A DNA stretch of 64,000 nt from assembly GCA_036426205.1 (NCBI GenBank), contig WSYH01001186.1:66613-130612 (forward strand), in the 5' to 3' direction. Source of the stretch: Ascaphus truei (taxonomy: Eukaryota; Chordata; Amphibia; Anura; Ascaphidae). The notes beneath the pieces are model-generated. The model saw only the letters and a program-made list of their open reading frames with translations. It was not told the origin of the DNA and did no database searches. Both the position numbers and the translations under genes were made by a program. Numbering within the stretch: the stretch's first letter is position 1; each line of letters opens with the position of its first letter. Below are positions 9,921-20,256 of this stretch, in pieces.

Positions 9921-9924
9921 ACTG

Positions 9925-9925
9925 T

Positions 9926-9970
<45 letters not shown>

Positions 9971-9971
9971 T
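9925..9971. repeat. (TA)n microsatellite
   Basis: TA run between the right end of the forkhead transposon and the start of a PLE. Confidence 0.95.
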
Positions 9972-10141
9972 ACAAAAACAAGCAGCTGGCACTCTAAATA
10001 ATAAATAACAGTGGTGGTGCTAGTCCCATAAAAATAAATAAACAAAAAATCTTACCCTTCTTGCGTCAGGCAAAGAAAGAGACTGCACTCACTTCCAAGA
10101 TATAAAAGTGTATTAAGGCATGTAAAGACAGACAGCCAATC

Positions 10142-10180
10142 CCGACGTTTCGGCTCCGGAACGGAACCTTTCTCAAGGGG
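10142..10180 (-). ncRNA. hammerhead-ribozyme-like motif
   Basis: Minus strand: cttgagaaag, stem ggttcc/ggagcc, then gaaacgtcggg. It has the GAAA box and stem II of a hammerhead, with a degenerate first box. Confidence 0.45.
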
Positions 10181-10252
10181 GGTGCAACATACAAATGACA
10201 GACATGACATATATATACCAAAACCAAACATAAAATCACCTGTGAAAAGTTT

Positions 10253-10745
10253 CCTAATCGTGGTTTGCCCGCGAAAATCAAAATTGTCTGCAGTAAATCC
10301 GGATCCGCCATCTTGGAAGAGGCGGCGCACTGCGCATGTGCATAGAAGCGGACGATCGAAAGCGCCATCTTGGATGTGGCACATCCATTGCGCATGTGCA
10401 ATACGGATATATGCCGTCCAGCGTACTAACAATATGTGAAGGGTTAAGAGGGAATGAAAAACATCCCCAATAACTATATTAGTAATCTGGCTCATGCGCA
10501 GACTTTCTTAACATTCCGTGATGGCCGCAAAACTAAGTATAGAGGTGCGGATCCGCCATCTTAGAGGAGGAAGCACACTGCGCATGTGCACCTCAGTAAT
10601 GGCTGTTCAAAGGTGCCATCTTCAATGTGGCACATCTACTGCACATGCGCAATACATATATACCACATCCACCTTGTTAACGGCAAAGGAGGAGTAAGGA
10701 GGCAGTAGAAAACACCCCCAGTATCTCTAATAAACACTAAGAACA
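10253..10745 (+). repeat. two diverged tandem repeats, 248-base period
   Basis: The block ggatccgccatctt...gcgcactgcgcatgtgca...ccatctt...gtggcacatc occurs at 10,301 and 10,549. The units differ by scattered substitutions. Confidence 0.7.
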
Positions 10746-10789
10746 TGCTCAGAACCTCTACACTCACTGAAAATGTGCATATAAGGGGG

Positions 10790-11415
10790 GACTCCATTTT
10801 GATTGCTGGATAACCATTTTTCTATAACTATTCTGTACTAACATTTAAGTCTCAGGAACTAACCACATGCTATATGCCATACGTAATTATGCCGTCCAGG
10901 CAGATCTGAGAAAATGACCTGACCTATCACCCACTTATCGCTAGCTGAACCGTATTTGTTCAAACTTATTTTGCCCTGTAGAAAACAGGAACTTGTCTTC
11001 AGCCATATTGGGCATAAGTTACACAAGAATGCATTACACAACATACTGACATTTCCTTTAATGGCCTCCAAACTCAGTATTGAGCCCCTTTCCCAGACCA
11101 TAAACTGTCTAACTGTCATTTTGCTGAGATAGACAGACTGTGAATTAAAAGGGGAAGTATGTTCTCATATCTGTGTTTTTTCTATGCTCAAGATTGCTAT
11201 ATAAACTGGCTGTAAACCTTTAATAAATGAGAGAACAGTTTTTGACAAAGCTTGTCTGACTCGATTACTGTCTTCTCCCGAGCTCGTCCGCCATTTTGTT
11301 TTCCCAGATCATCAGTGCTTTAAGAGTGGGCTAAATCCTCCGGAGGTTGAAGTCATCTCGAGTCAGCAGACGGTGTATTCTCACGCTAAGACGTTGGAGA
11401 ATACTAGGGCACATT
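10790..11415 (+). mobile_element. possible solo LTR of an endogenous retroelement
   Basis: It has a TATA-like gctatataaactg (about 11,195) and, about 25 bases on, an AATAAA signal (11,221-11,226). A GT-rich, retrovirus-R/U5-like stretch (tgtctgactcgattactg) follows. No internal genes or target duplication are visible, and both ends are guesses. Confidence 0.3.
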
Positions 11416-12100
11416 TTCACTCACCATGATGGCTTCAAGACCAGATATAAATATAACACCATGGAGGAAAAAAATATAATAAAGAATTTAAGACAGTATT
11501 AAAGAAAATAACCTACCTAAATGCAAAGAATATTTAAAAACCCACAATAATCTGTACTTATGTACCAATACATGTCTAAAGTATAGTACAACCCCCCAAC
11601 TGGCAGATATCCACAATTGTTCTTATTATATTTCTCATTTAACAAAAAGCATAGCCCATTTATACTTTAATAAAGCTTGAGCTATAGAAAGCAATGTCTA
11701 GCTGGTAATTGAATAAGGGTCAAACAGGTTTATCCCTGTACAGCTACAAAGTATTGTATATCTAATAGATGGACAAATAAGACAATCTGTGAATAACTGG
11801 CTAATGATTTCCTTAATAAATACAAAGAATAAAAGACATCAGGACATAACCACTGGACATGAATGTGAGGGCAGGGAGTGTGAAAACATAAGGAAAACAG
11901 TGCGTGAGTGGAAAATAATCACCCAGGAGTTATAAACATGCAGTGTCAATGTTATGGTCTAAACCAAACAACTATATTGAATATAAGCTATAGGCTATAT
12001 TCTACGCTTATGAATATTGCATCTGCTCATCAGTTATCAAATAAGTAAGGAGAAAGGCAAGATCATAAAAACAAGAAAAAACTATTTTTCAGAAGTGAAC

Positions 12101-12487
12101 TTATAAGAAGCATCCCAAACTAAGGTCCTCATTCAGACCCTTCGGGGTCATAGTATTCAGATTGAATATGAATCTAGCTTCCATCTGTAATAGAATCTTG
12201 TTTCTATTTCCTCCTCTACTTGAAACGTGAGCTTGTGCTATTTGCATACACCGGAAAGTAGCCAAAGTGTGTTGTAAGTTCTTAAAATGTCTTGCAACAG
12301 GTAGATGTTTCAATTCCTCTTGGTCCGTGGTTTGTAACAGGGCCTTTCTGATGGACGACCTATGGAGAGCAATTCGTTCCTTCAGCATCCTAGATGTTTT
12401 GCCCACGTAGTATAAGCTGCATGGGCATTTGATGATATATACTACATATCTTGATTCGCAATTCAAAAAGTTATTAATTTTGATGGA
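12101..12487 (-). pseudogene. PLE GIY-YIG endonuclease fragment
   Basis: C-terminal endonuclease of a PLE, the nicking enzyme used for target-primed insertion. Starting near 12,487, the frame reads INNFLNCESRYVVYII then KCPCSLYYVGKTSRMLKER, giving the GIY-YIG pair VVY...YYVG and its conserved Arg. It continues through HRSSIRKAL, ARHFKNLQH and a Glu in LQMEARFIF, and finishes TPKGLNEDLSLGCFL-stop. The open frame upstream to 12,628 is read-through of an unrelated repeat. The protein is closely similar in layout to the endonuclease at 20,257-21,027. The RT and zinc-finger linker are missing, so it is a fragment. Confidence 0.85.
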
Positions 12488-13075
12488 AATTCCACTAATC
12501 CAGCAGCACTTTTTTAAATAAATGATATGTCCTCTCCCAACAAACCAGCAGCTAGACAAATGTATATCAAATGTCACACAATTGCAATGTGTGTACATGA
12601 TGCAAATAATCTGTGCATCATGTAACACTTTGCAAAATCAATTTCAAAATTAAATACACTATGAAAAACAATATACTATGCCATCCACAAAATCAAATAG
12701 AAACTAATCAAGTAAACATAAATACATTTACATCAATCAATTAATCAATTTCCTAAATCAATTACAATCCAATCCAAATCAATTATACAATTCACTATTC
12801 AAATCCTAAATCCAAACCATTGGCAAAATAATTATACTTCAAAGTAACCACCATCATACAAATCTAACTACCAGAAATAAGCCATTATTCAAAAGCAAGA
12901 CCCTGAAATATACTCCTGCAAAGAGCATTAAAAATGACATATAACTAAATAAAAATTACATTACACAAACAACAATGTACAAATCAAGCAGCTAAAAACA
13001 TTTGAAATACATGAAAAAAACATCAAGATTAGCAAATCAATCATTTATTATCCATGTATGTCTATCCATTTATAT

Positions 13076-13077
<2 letters not shown>
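12488..13077 (+). repeat. AT-rich repeat R1 (part of element T), solitary copy
   Basis: The same sequence recurs at 15,485-16,045 (same orientation), at 16,450-16,900, 29,960-30,450 and 43,560-44,110 (inverted), and at 31,872-32,160 (noisy). Landmark phrases are aatccagcagcactttt, gacaaatgtatatcaaat and gcaagaccctgaaatata. It has no coding potential. Confidence 0.8.

Positions 13078-13106
<29 letters not shown>
13078..13106. repeat. (TA)n microsatellite
   Basis: TA-rich run closing repeat R1. Confidence 0.9.
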
Positions 13107-13258
13107 GAGGGGGTAACCAGGCTCAATAATAAAGGTTAAGCCCACTTGGTTATCCCTGATCCGTGTGTAAAGGTCTTAGAGCGTCAGCTCCTGGACCCAA
13201 CTGTCGTATATGCATCACTGAGACTGTGTGTAAATTATGTGACAATTCAGTATTCCTG

Positions 13259-13850
13259 TGTTTTGCCTTTCCCGGGGTGCTGGGCAGCGGAGCTCACGCG
13301 GGACTGTGAGTTTGAGGGGGGGGGGGTTTGCCTTTCCCAGGGTGCTGGGCAGCGGAGCTCGCGAGGCTGTGAGTTTTGCCTTTCCCGGGGTGCTGGGCAG
13401 CGGAGCTCGCGAGGCTGTGAGTTTGAGGGTGAGTTTTGCCTTTCCCGGGGTGCTGGGCAGCGGAGCTCGCGAGGCTGTGAGTTTTGCCTTTCCCGGGGTG
13501 CTGGGCAGCGGAGCTCGCGAGGCTGTGAGTTTTGCCTTTCCCGGGGTGCTGGGCAGCGGAGCTCGCGAGGCAGTGAGTTTTGCCTTTCCCAGGGTGCTGG
13601 GCAGCGGAGCTCGTGAGGCTGTGAGTTTTGCCTTTCCCGGGGTGCTGGGCAGCGGAGCTCGCGAGGCTGTGAGTTTTGCCTTTCCCGGGGTGCTGGGCAG
13701 CGGAGCTCGCGAGGCTGTGAGTTTTGCCTTTCCCGGGGTGCTGGGCAGCGGAGCTCGTGAGGCTGTGAGTTTGAGGGGGGGTTTTGCCTTTCCCGGGGTG
13801 CTGGGCAGCGGAGCTCGCAAGGCTGTGAGTTTGAGGGGGGGTTTTGCGGA
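13259..13850. repeat. 48-base GC-rich minisatellite, 11 units
   Basis: The core ttttgcctttcccggggtgc, then tgggcagcggagctcgcgag, repeats about eleven times. Most units are exactly 48 bases; a few carry an extra gtttgaggg insert. Because 48 is a multiple of three and no stops occur, several frames on both strands stay open for 150-290 codons. These ORFs are artefacts of the repeat. The upstream 13,107-13,258 and downstream 13,851-14,255 sequences are GC-rich, single-copy and without recognisable genes. Confidence 0.95.
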
Positions 13851-14565
13851 GAAACTTCAATCCGATTGTCGCTATGTAGCGGGGTTCCCGAGTTATGGGG
13901 TACCCCAAAGATGTACCCGGGAATCAGGTGCGATTCTCGGGCACATCGAAGCAAAGTGCTCCAGCAAAGTCCTACCCGGGAAACGTTCTTGCGACTCACC
14001 GCCAGGGTTCCCTGCTTCAGCACAAACTGGAAAAGTAAACAGGGCATGGGGGATCAAGGTAACTCCAGAACAGTCCGGGGTCCCTAGCCTAAGGTGGGAT
14101 GCCCAGGTCATGCCCTAGTTACCCAGAACCTGGTATAGGGGTTCAGGGGGTGCTCCAGCTATGTCAGAACGCGGCGCGGATTTTATTGTGTGAATACCGT
14201 TAAAGTCAGGGTTGTGAGGTGTGCCAGGAATAAGGCTGGTAAGAGTAAGGACCATGGGGGCTATGCACTAAGCTCCGAGCTTTCGCACCGGCCTGAAAAC
14301 AATTAGCACGTCCGATAAAAAATGAAGCCGGCGGCGCGATTCACTAAGGCCCTCAGCCCATTTTCTATCGGACGTGCCCAAAACTGGCTTATCGTGCGTG
14401 CAATGTATTTTCCCCTGCTCGCGCACTGAAACTTCCCGTACGATAGCTGATAGGAAAAAAAGCCGCATGTAACATTTGCATGGAGATTCTGTATCTCCAT
14501 GCACGGCTGTTACAGGCGATCGTACACAAAATAAATACATTTGAATAATAGTGTACATGAGCACG

Positions 14566-14776
14566 GGGTCTCCAGAGCTGAACCGCATTGGTTTCAGGTC
14601 CGGGGACCCCCTACTTCAGGAAATACAGGCCCCGTTATGGGTTGCCGGTATCCCCTGCACTTTGAAAGCTTCCGCGTCACGTGACCGGGACATTTATATT
14701 CTGCAGGGGATACCGGCACCCCAAAACGGGGCCTGTATCTCCTGAAGTAGGGGGTCCCCGAGGCTGAAACCGCATT
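14566..14776. repeat. long hairpin 1 in element T
   Basis: Arms of about 90 bases (ggggaccccctacttcagga / tcctgaagtagggggtcccc and tgccggtatcccctgca / tgcaggggataccggca), with a loop around 14,665-14,700. Mismatches are few. Confidence 0.9.
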
Positions 14777-14782
14777 CATTTC

Positions 14783-14998
14783 TGCCTCAGAGACCCCAAG
14801 CTTCCCGAGTTACAGGGCCAGGTATCGGGCATCGGAGGCCAATGTCGCCGCCATCTTTATAGCGTCCAAGACGTGACGTGAACGCTATAAAGATGGCGGC
14901 GACACTGGCCCCGATGCCCCAAACCGGGGCCTGTAACTCGGGAAGCAGGGGGTCTCTGAGCCAGAAATCAATGCGGTTCAGCTCAGGAGACCCCCTGC
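14783..14998. repeat. long hairpin 2 in element T
   Basis: Arms of about 100 bases with a short loop (ccaagacgtgacgtga). The inner stem is perfect: gtcgccgccatctttatagc on the left and its exact complement on the right. It directly follows hairpin 1. Confidence 0.95.
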
Positions 14999-15177
14999 TC
15001 CCGCACACTATTAATAAAAATACATTAAAGCAGCTTCATTACCTTAGCGGCAAACCGCTAAGGCAATGAAAGGGTTAAGGCACAGTAGCATGTTTATTGT
15101 GGACAATTACCCCCAATAAACATAGCTATATACAACACACATCCCCCCAGCCCCCTAACACATACAATACAGTAATG

Positions 15178-15360
15178 GGCAACATAACTATTATCCACAT
15201 ATGGATAATACAGTAGATTATTTGCCCATTATTAAACACATAAATCAGCATAAATAAAGTGTGTTATACTTACCCCCTGGCAATGATGGGCATCCGGTCA
15301 CCCACCCTGCCCCCATTCATTTGTACTGTGGGTACATATATATATACATATATATATACT

Positions 15361-15391
<31 letters not shown>

Positions 15392-16047
15392 CACCAATAT
15401 ACAAATAAATGGTTAAGGATTACATAAACATGTATACATAAAAACATCAAATCTGAATCTCATAATTATCACATAATAAAATTAATCCAGCAGCACTTTT
15501 AAAAATAAATTATATGTCCTCTCCCAACAAACCAGCAGCTAGACAAATGTATATCAAATATCACACAATTAAATTGAGTGTGTACATGAGGCAATTAATC
15601 TGTGCATCATGTAACACTATACCAAATCTATTTCAAAATAAAATACACTATGAACAACATACTATGCCATCCACAAAATCAAATAGAAAGTAAGCAAGTA
15701 AACATAAATACATTTACCATCAATCAATTAATCAATTTCCTAAATCAATTACAATACAATCCAAATCAATTATACAATTCACTATTCAATTCCTAAATCC
15801 AAACCATTGACAAAATAATTCTACTTCAAAGTAACCACCATCATACAAATCTAACTACCAGAAATAAGCCATTATTCAAAAGCAAGACCCTGAAATATAC
15901 TCCTGCAAAGAGCATTAAAAATGACATGTAACTAAATAAAAATTACATTACACACACAACAATGTATAAATCAAGCAGCTAAATACATTTGAAATACATG
16001 AAAAAAACATCAACATTAGCAAATCAATCATTTATTATCCCTTTATG

Positions 16048-16100
<53 letters not shown>

Positions 16101-17005
16101 ATATATACATACATAACATACAGGGGCAATAAAAAAGCATAAAAAACAACACATTTCCATCAAAAAAAATCACATACAATACACTCATTCAGTATCTCTG
16201 GATTTCGGTGAGTGGGCATCTAATGGTAAGTAAACAAAAGAAAAGCTTATTATTTTAACTTTTACAGGTTTTTTTTAAATTTTTTATTCATGTCTTTTAT
16301 TTTTTATCTTCCATTTAATGCCCCTGAATTGATCTATGTCCCTATGTATATACATACATTCAGGGACACTGAATGGGTGTATTCTATGTAATTTTAGGAT
16401 GTAAATGCATTGTTTTTATGCTCTATTATTGCCCCTGTATGTTATGTATATCAATTACAAATGTATTTAGCAGCTTTATTTATACATTGTGTGTGTAATG
16501 TAATTTTTATTTAGTAACATGTAATTTTTAATGGTTTATTTCTGCTAGTAAGATTTGAATGATGGTGGTTACTTTGACTTAGAATTTATTTGGCAATGGT
16601 TTAGCTTTAGGAATTGAATTGTGAAATGTATAATTGATTTGGATTGTATTGTAATCGGTTTAGGAAATTGATTAATTGATTGATGGAAAATGTATTTATG
16701 TTGCTTAGTTTCTATTTGATTTTGTGGATGGCATTGGTAGTTAGGGGACATTGTTCATAGTGTATTTTATTTTGAAATAGATTTTGCATAGTGTTACATG
16801 ATGCACAGATTAATTGCATCATGTACACACTCAATACAATTGTGTGACATTTGATATACATTTATCTAGCTGCTGGTTTAATTGTAAGATGCAATGTGGT
16901 GATTTTCAGATTAAGAATTCATGTTTTGATTTATGCATGTTTTATGTGTTTCATAATGGGCAAATAATCTATTATCCATATCTGGATAATAGTTATTTTG
17001 CACAT
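15178..17005. repeat. large inverted repeat in element T (R1 arms)
   Basis: Left arm 15,178-16,110 and right arm 16,430-17,005 are inverted partners: the tccatatctggataat block, the R1 sequence, and the acataacatacaggggcaat block nearest the centre. Arms are imperfect and of unequal length. The centre (16,110-16,430) holds AT-rich sequence with a second inverted pair. Confidence 0.75.
16045..16100 (+). repeat. (TATC)n microsatellite
   Basis: Run of tatc units followed by a short TATA stretch. Confidence 0.95.
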
Positions 17006-17082
17006 TATTGAACTGGATGTGTTGGGGGGAGGGGGGATTGATGTATTTAATGTACAGGTCAGGTTTATTTTTTTACATACAG

Positions 17083-18060
17083 GGTTGCCTTGTCTGCGGG
17101 GGACCTCTGGAGACCACCTGAGGTCTCCTTGGGCTTTCCACGGGTACCAGGCTGGAGGTGTCCACAGTGGATACTTGCGGGGAAGAACCGGTTGCCCCAC
17201 GTCTGTTGGGGGCACCGCGGACCCGGAGGCCCCTCAGACACCTGTGGATCTGACCCGGGGCCCCCCAGACAGCCGCAGGCCTGCCCGTGGAGACCCCATT
17301 GTGCCCCACAGTGACCCGCGGAGACCACCTGGTGGACCATGGCACCTGGCGGGACCACCCCCTCCAGACCCTGTTTGAAACATGGTGCTGGGCTACTGTG
17401 AGGTCTGTGAGGTGACCCGTCAGGGCCACCAGGGACTCCCGTGGGCCTGGGGTATTAACCCTGTATGTAAAATAATAAATCATGTATTTATGGGGGGGCA
17501 AAGGGGGTGGGTTATATATAGAATAAATATAATGATGTTTATTGTGGGGCTGTGTATTGTTTTTCGTGTGGGTACTGGGTGTGGGGGAAGGGGGTATTGG
17601 CCCCAAGGGTATGTGGGTAGGCCTCCCGCCTGGGTTAGTGGGTAAGGGTGGGTTAACCCCTTAATGACTGTAGCGGTTAATGACCGCTAAGGTGATTAAG
17701 GGGTTAGGGGCTATTTTTATTTTTGTGCGTGTTTTGCAGCACCGGGGGGACATGGGCAGGATGAAGATGAGGATGAAGACGGCCTTCATCGTGGGTGCCT
17801 GGAAAAGGTAAGTGTAATATGTATTTACTGTATTTATTGTAATTTATATGTATTTAAAATGGGCAAATGCATTATTATCCATATGTGGATAATAGTAAAT
17901 TTGTCCATTACTGTATAGTATGTGTTAGGGGGGTGTATTTATTTATAAATATTGTTTATTATTTTTGTAGGCACAACATTGGTACCGCAGGCCGCGGGGA
18001 CCCCGGGACACCCACGCGACCCCCGGCCTCCCTCGGGGACACCCGCCGGCCTGTTGTATG
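17083..18060 (+). other. exon-like blocks of element T
   Basis: Three GC-rich blocks have good splice signals: acceptor acatacag at 17,075-17,082 with a GC-rich block to about 17,450; a 68-base block 17,740-17,807 between ttttgcag and gtaagt (contains gatgaagatgaggatgaaga); and a block starting 17,971 after tttttgtag. The same blocks in the same order recur at 44,900-45,770 and, noisily, at 31,246-31,725. I recognise no protein family, and no frame is clearly better than the others, so this could be a captured or degenerate gene. Confidence 0.35.
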
Positions 18061-18264
18061 GGTGTTGCGTCTGAAAAAATGTAAACAAATACATTTTTCT
18101 AAATCCAGCATTTTTGGCGGCTGCCTTGAGCTGACGTGTTTTCTTGAACGCAACTTTCGCGTACGCTAAGGTTGCGTAGCTTAGTGCATCCCGCAGAAGG
18201 GCAGAATTGAACGCAAACAGGGTAACGAACGAGCAAAGTTGGACTTTGAAAAAAGTCAGTTTTA

Positions 18265-18333
18265 GAGCGCAAAGTGCCTGTCTCTGTGAATCGCGTTCAG
18301 CGCAACATCACGTTCTAAGAGCACTTTGCGCTC
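18265..18333. repeat. subterminal hairpin of element T
   Basis: gagcgcaaagtgc and gcactttgcgctc face each other just inside the right end. The equivalent position in the second T copy (45,930-46,012) has a similar pair with different bases, so the pairing is conserved. Confidence 0.7.
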
Positions 18334-18369
18334 TAAAAACGACTTATCGGAGCTTAGTGCATGACCCCC

Positions 18370-18520
18370 AGTGTCTTTTCAGCCTGGGAGGTAAGGAGTA
18401 AATTAAGTTCTATTCCCACATCTTTTAACTCCTTCAGTGTCTCCTCTCCGCCTGTCCTGTTATGTACTATAGAGAGCTCGTGGAGCTTTTCTCTCAGCTG
18501 ATTTATTTTAGCTTGTGGCC
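18370..18520 (-). pseudogene. fragment of a Tx1/L1-type LINE ORF2
   Basis: Minus strand reads KINQLREKLHELSIVH then LKELKDVGIELNLLLTSQAE then KTL. This resembles the helical linker between the endonuclease and RT of L1/Tx1-type LINE ORF2 proteins. It is cut off exactly where element T ends (18,369). It is too short to be certain of the family. Confidence 0.4.
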
Positions 18521-18587
18521 TTGTGAGCCTCCGACAACGTGGCCTTGTGAGCCTCCTACAATGTGGCCTTGTGCGCCTCCCACAACG
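18516..18587 (+). repeat. 24-base tandem repeat, three units
   Basis: tggccttgtgagcctccgac-aacg repeated three times with a few substitutions, ending in a short TATATA where a PLE begins. Confidence 0.9.
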
Positions 18588-18751
18588 TATATATAGTGAA
18601 TAGATGAGAACAAGGCACTCCGTCAGGTAGATAAAGGTGGGTGCAAATCCTATATAAATCAAATAGGTGATACGATACCATTTGAGCGAATATCAGAGGC
18701 AGCACTCCACAAGGTTGTCAAAAAAGTTTTGTATTTAGTGAGACATAATAA

Positions 18752-18790
18752 CCAACGATTCGGTCCTCCACACGGGACCTTTCTCAAGGT
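18752..18790 (-). ncRNA. hammerhead-ribozyme-like motif, left end
   Basis: Minus strand: cttgagaaag, stem ggtcc/ggacc, then gaatcgttgg, so the GAAA box has become GAAT. Confidence 0.4.
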
Positions 18791-20256
18791 GATGTGCAAA
18801 CAGAGTGCAGTATAACACATATAAATACCCTATTCAACCCAAACAAATAGGTGCAACACATGATTTAATACAATAATTACTTACATGCTGAATACAGGAC
18901 CCTCCCATTGAAGCCAGACTGTCAGATGTTAACTAGACTACTGCAGCACTCCTGCCACGTAGGGTGCGCTCACTGCGCATGTGTGTGTCAAAAGTTAATG
19001 TCTATGAGTACATTGACTTCCGTCACGTGTTGCAGAGCCAGTGGAGGGCGCATGTATCCAAAATCGTATGTCTGCGCTTGCGCGAGCCGTGCACTAATGC
19101 AGGGAGAAAATTGGCCTGAAATAAATAAATAATAAGCGGAGATGTTGAAATTGAAGGCAACCGCGCTCTGCCTCACTGCGAGTCTCAGTATGGGACATGA
19201 CAAGAGCTAATTGACGTGGGAGCCCATGGACAGTTAGTAAACTGTGTGCAGCAAGACTGTGGCTCAAAGGGAAGGCTTATATCCATGTCCCATTAAGTGA
19301 AAGAACTTGGTCATATAAACCAATAGGGGGGCCATTGCGCATGCGCGAACCGCCGTAAATAAATAAATAATAAGCGGAGCAGCTTCCAGTGAAAGCATCT
19401 GAGCTCTGCATGATTAAGGGTCTAAATATGAAACATGGCAATGACTAACTGAGAGCCCATTGACATATCGTGGGCTAGTCCCTGCAATACTGTCAGCATG
19501 CAAAAATGTGGCACCAATAATAACACCAATGTTACAGTGCAGTGTCGTGATACCCAATAAATGTGAACATATACAAACTGAGATGTACTGGCTAAATAAA
19601 AATATACGATATTGAACCAACAAACGAATGAATAAACTGACCGGTATGGCTATAAAATGACACTAACATTCCATACATGTCCTAAATGACACCTATAATG
19701 GATAGAACACTGTATTAAGCCTTGATTGGCAGTTTAGGTAGTTAATAGCACCTTAATACATACTGTACACGCAGAATAGGATTCTGAATTTAGCGGATCA
19801 AGCTAAAGGGTCAGACTGAACAAAAGGTAATTATACCATCCAAACATGTCATATAGGAAATCAAAAAAGCATTTAGCAATTGTATCCATATTGTACAGTA
19901 GCTGTGTAGAGTCAAGTAACCAGCTTCCGATATAGTGTTTAGAACCATGGCACAAACCGTCACCAGTACATGCTAGATAGGTAAGCAGAAGTCAATGGAG
20001 ACATCCAATTCATATAGTCATTTCCTGTGCTGGAGACAAAAAGAATCCTATATTGTACAGGAGAAATGTGTAAGGCCGTTATACATAATACAAGCCCCGT
20101 CCAATTGACTCCAATCCTGGGGACAAAGAGTCACCTAATGTAGATGAGACATTGATTGGGTCAGACTATAGAAAGAAGGCGGCAGCTCGTCCATCAAAAT
20201 AACATAAGGGAACAACAGAGACCAGGTGAAAATCCGTCACTGTCATGATGAAGTGA

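Larger units (their letters stand above)
5208..9924 (+). mobile_element. Tc1/mariner-like transposon carrying a forkhead domain, copy 1
   Basis: A 4.7-kb DNA transposon. The right end reads gcggccgccactg into a TATATA run, so its inverted complement starts CAGTGGCGGCCGCC. The left end, CAGCCGCGGCCCC then a T-run, is a diverged form of the same terminus and follows TATATT. Contents in order: forkhead exon, four exons of a helix-turn-helix/DDE transposase, a pair of 180-base direct repeats, a GC-rich block (8150-8460), then AT-rich sequence shared with copy 2. The element lies between two (TA)-rich PLE ends. Copy 2 at 52,647-56,686 confirms both ends and a TA target duplication. Confidence 0.75.
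9972..12487 (-). mobile_element. Penelope-like element, 3' part with endonuclease
   Basis: It starts at the (TA)n run with an end (gcagctggcactctaaa) resembling other PLE ends here. On the minus strand it carries a hammerhead-like motif (10,142-10,180), two diverged 248-base direct repeats (about 10,253-10,745) and, at 12,101-12,487, the endonuclease end of the PLE protein. The body upstream of the endonuclease is cut off at 12,487, where another repeat begins. Between 10,790 and 11,415 it contains a possible solo LTR. Confidence 0.65.
14256..18369. mobile_element. element T, copy 1: 4.1-kb terminal-inverted-repeat DNA transposon
   Basis: Bounded by 23-base inverted repeats: left ggggg-ctatgcactaagctccga (14,256-14,278) and right tcggagcttagtgcat-gaccccc (18,347-18,369). 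The two match at all but two positions. Inside are two nested hairpins (14,566-14,998), repeat R1, a (TATC)n run, an inverted R1, splice-site-flanked exon-like blocks (17,083-18,060) and a subterminal hairpin. No transposase motif is recognised, so it may be non-autonomous. I cannot define a target duplication. The right end lies against a LINE fragment. Confidence 0.7.

Noticed and set aside
10790..11415. Complete endogenous retrovirus
   Set aside because: Only LTR-like promoter and polyadenylation signals are visible; no gag, pol or env sequence lies near it.
13215..14118. Overlapping ORFs of 150-286 codons on both strands
   Set aside because: They are produced by the 48-base tandem repeat, whose length is divisible by three. 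No protein family or start context supports them.
17065..17606. Gly/Pro/Arg-rich ORFs across the T-element blocks as a real protein
   Set aside because: Multiple frames open on both strands, no family similarity and no consistent frame between copies; kept only as exon-like blocks.
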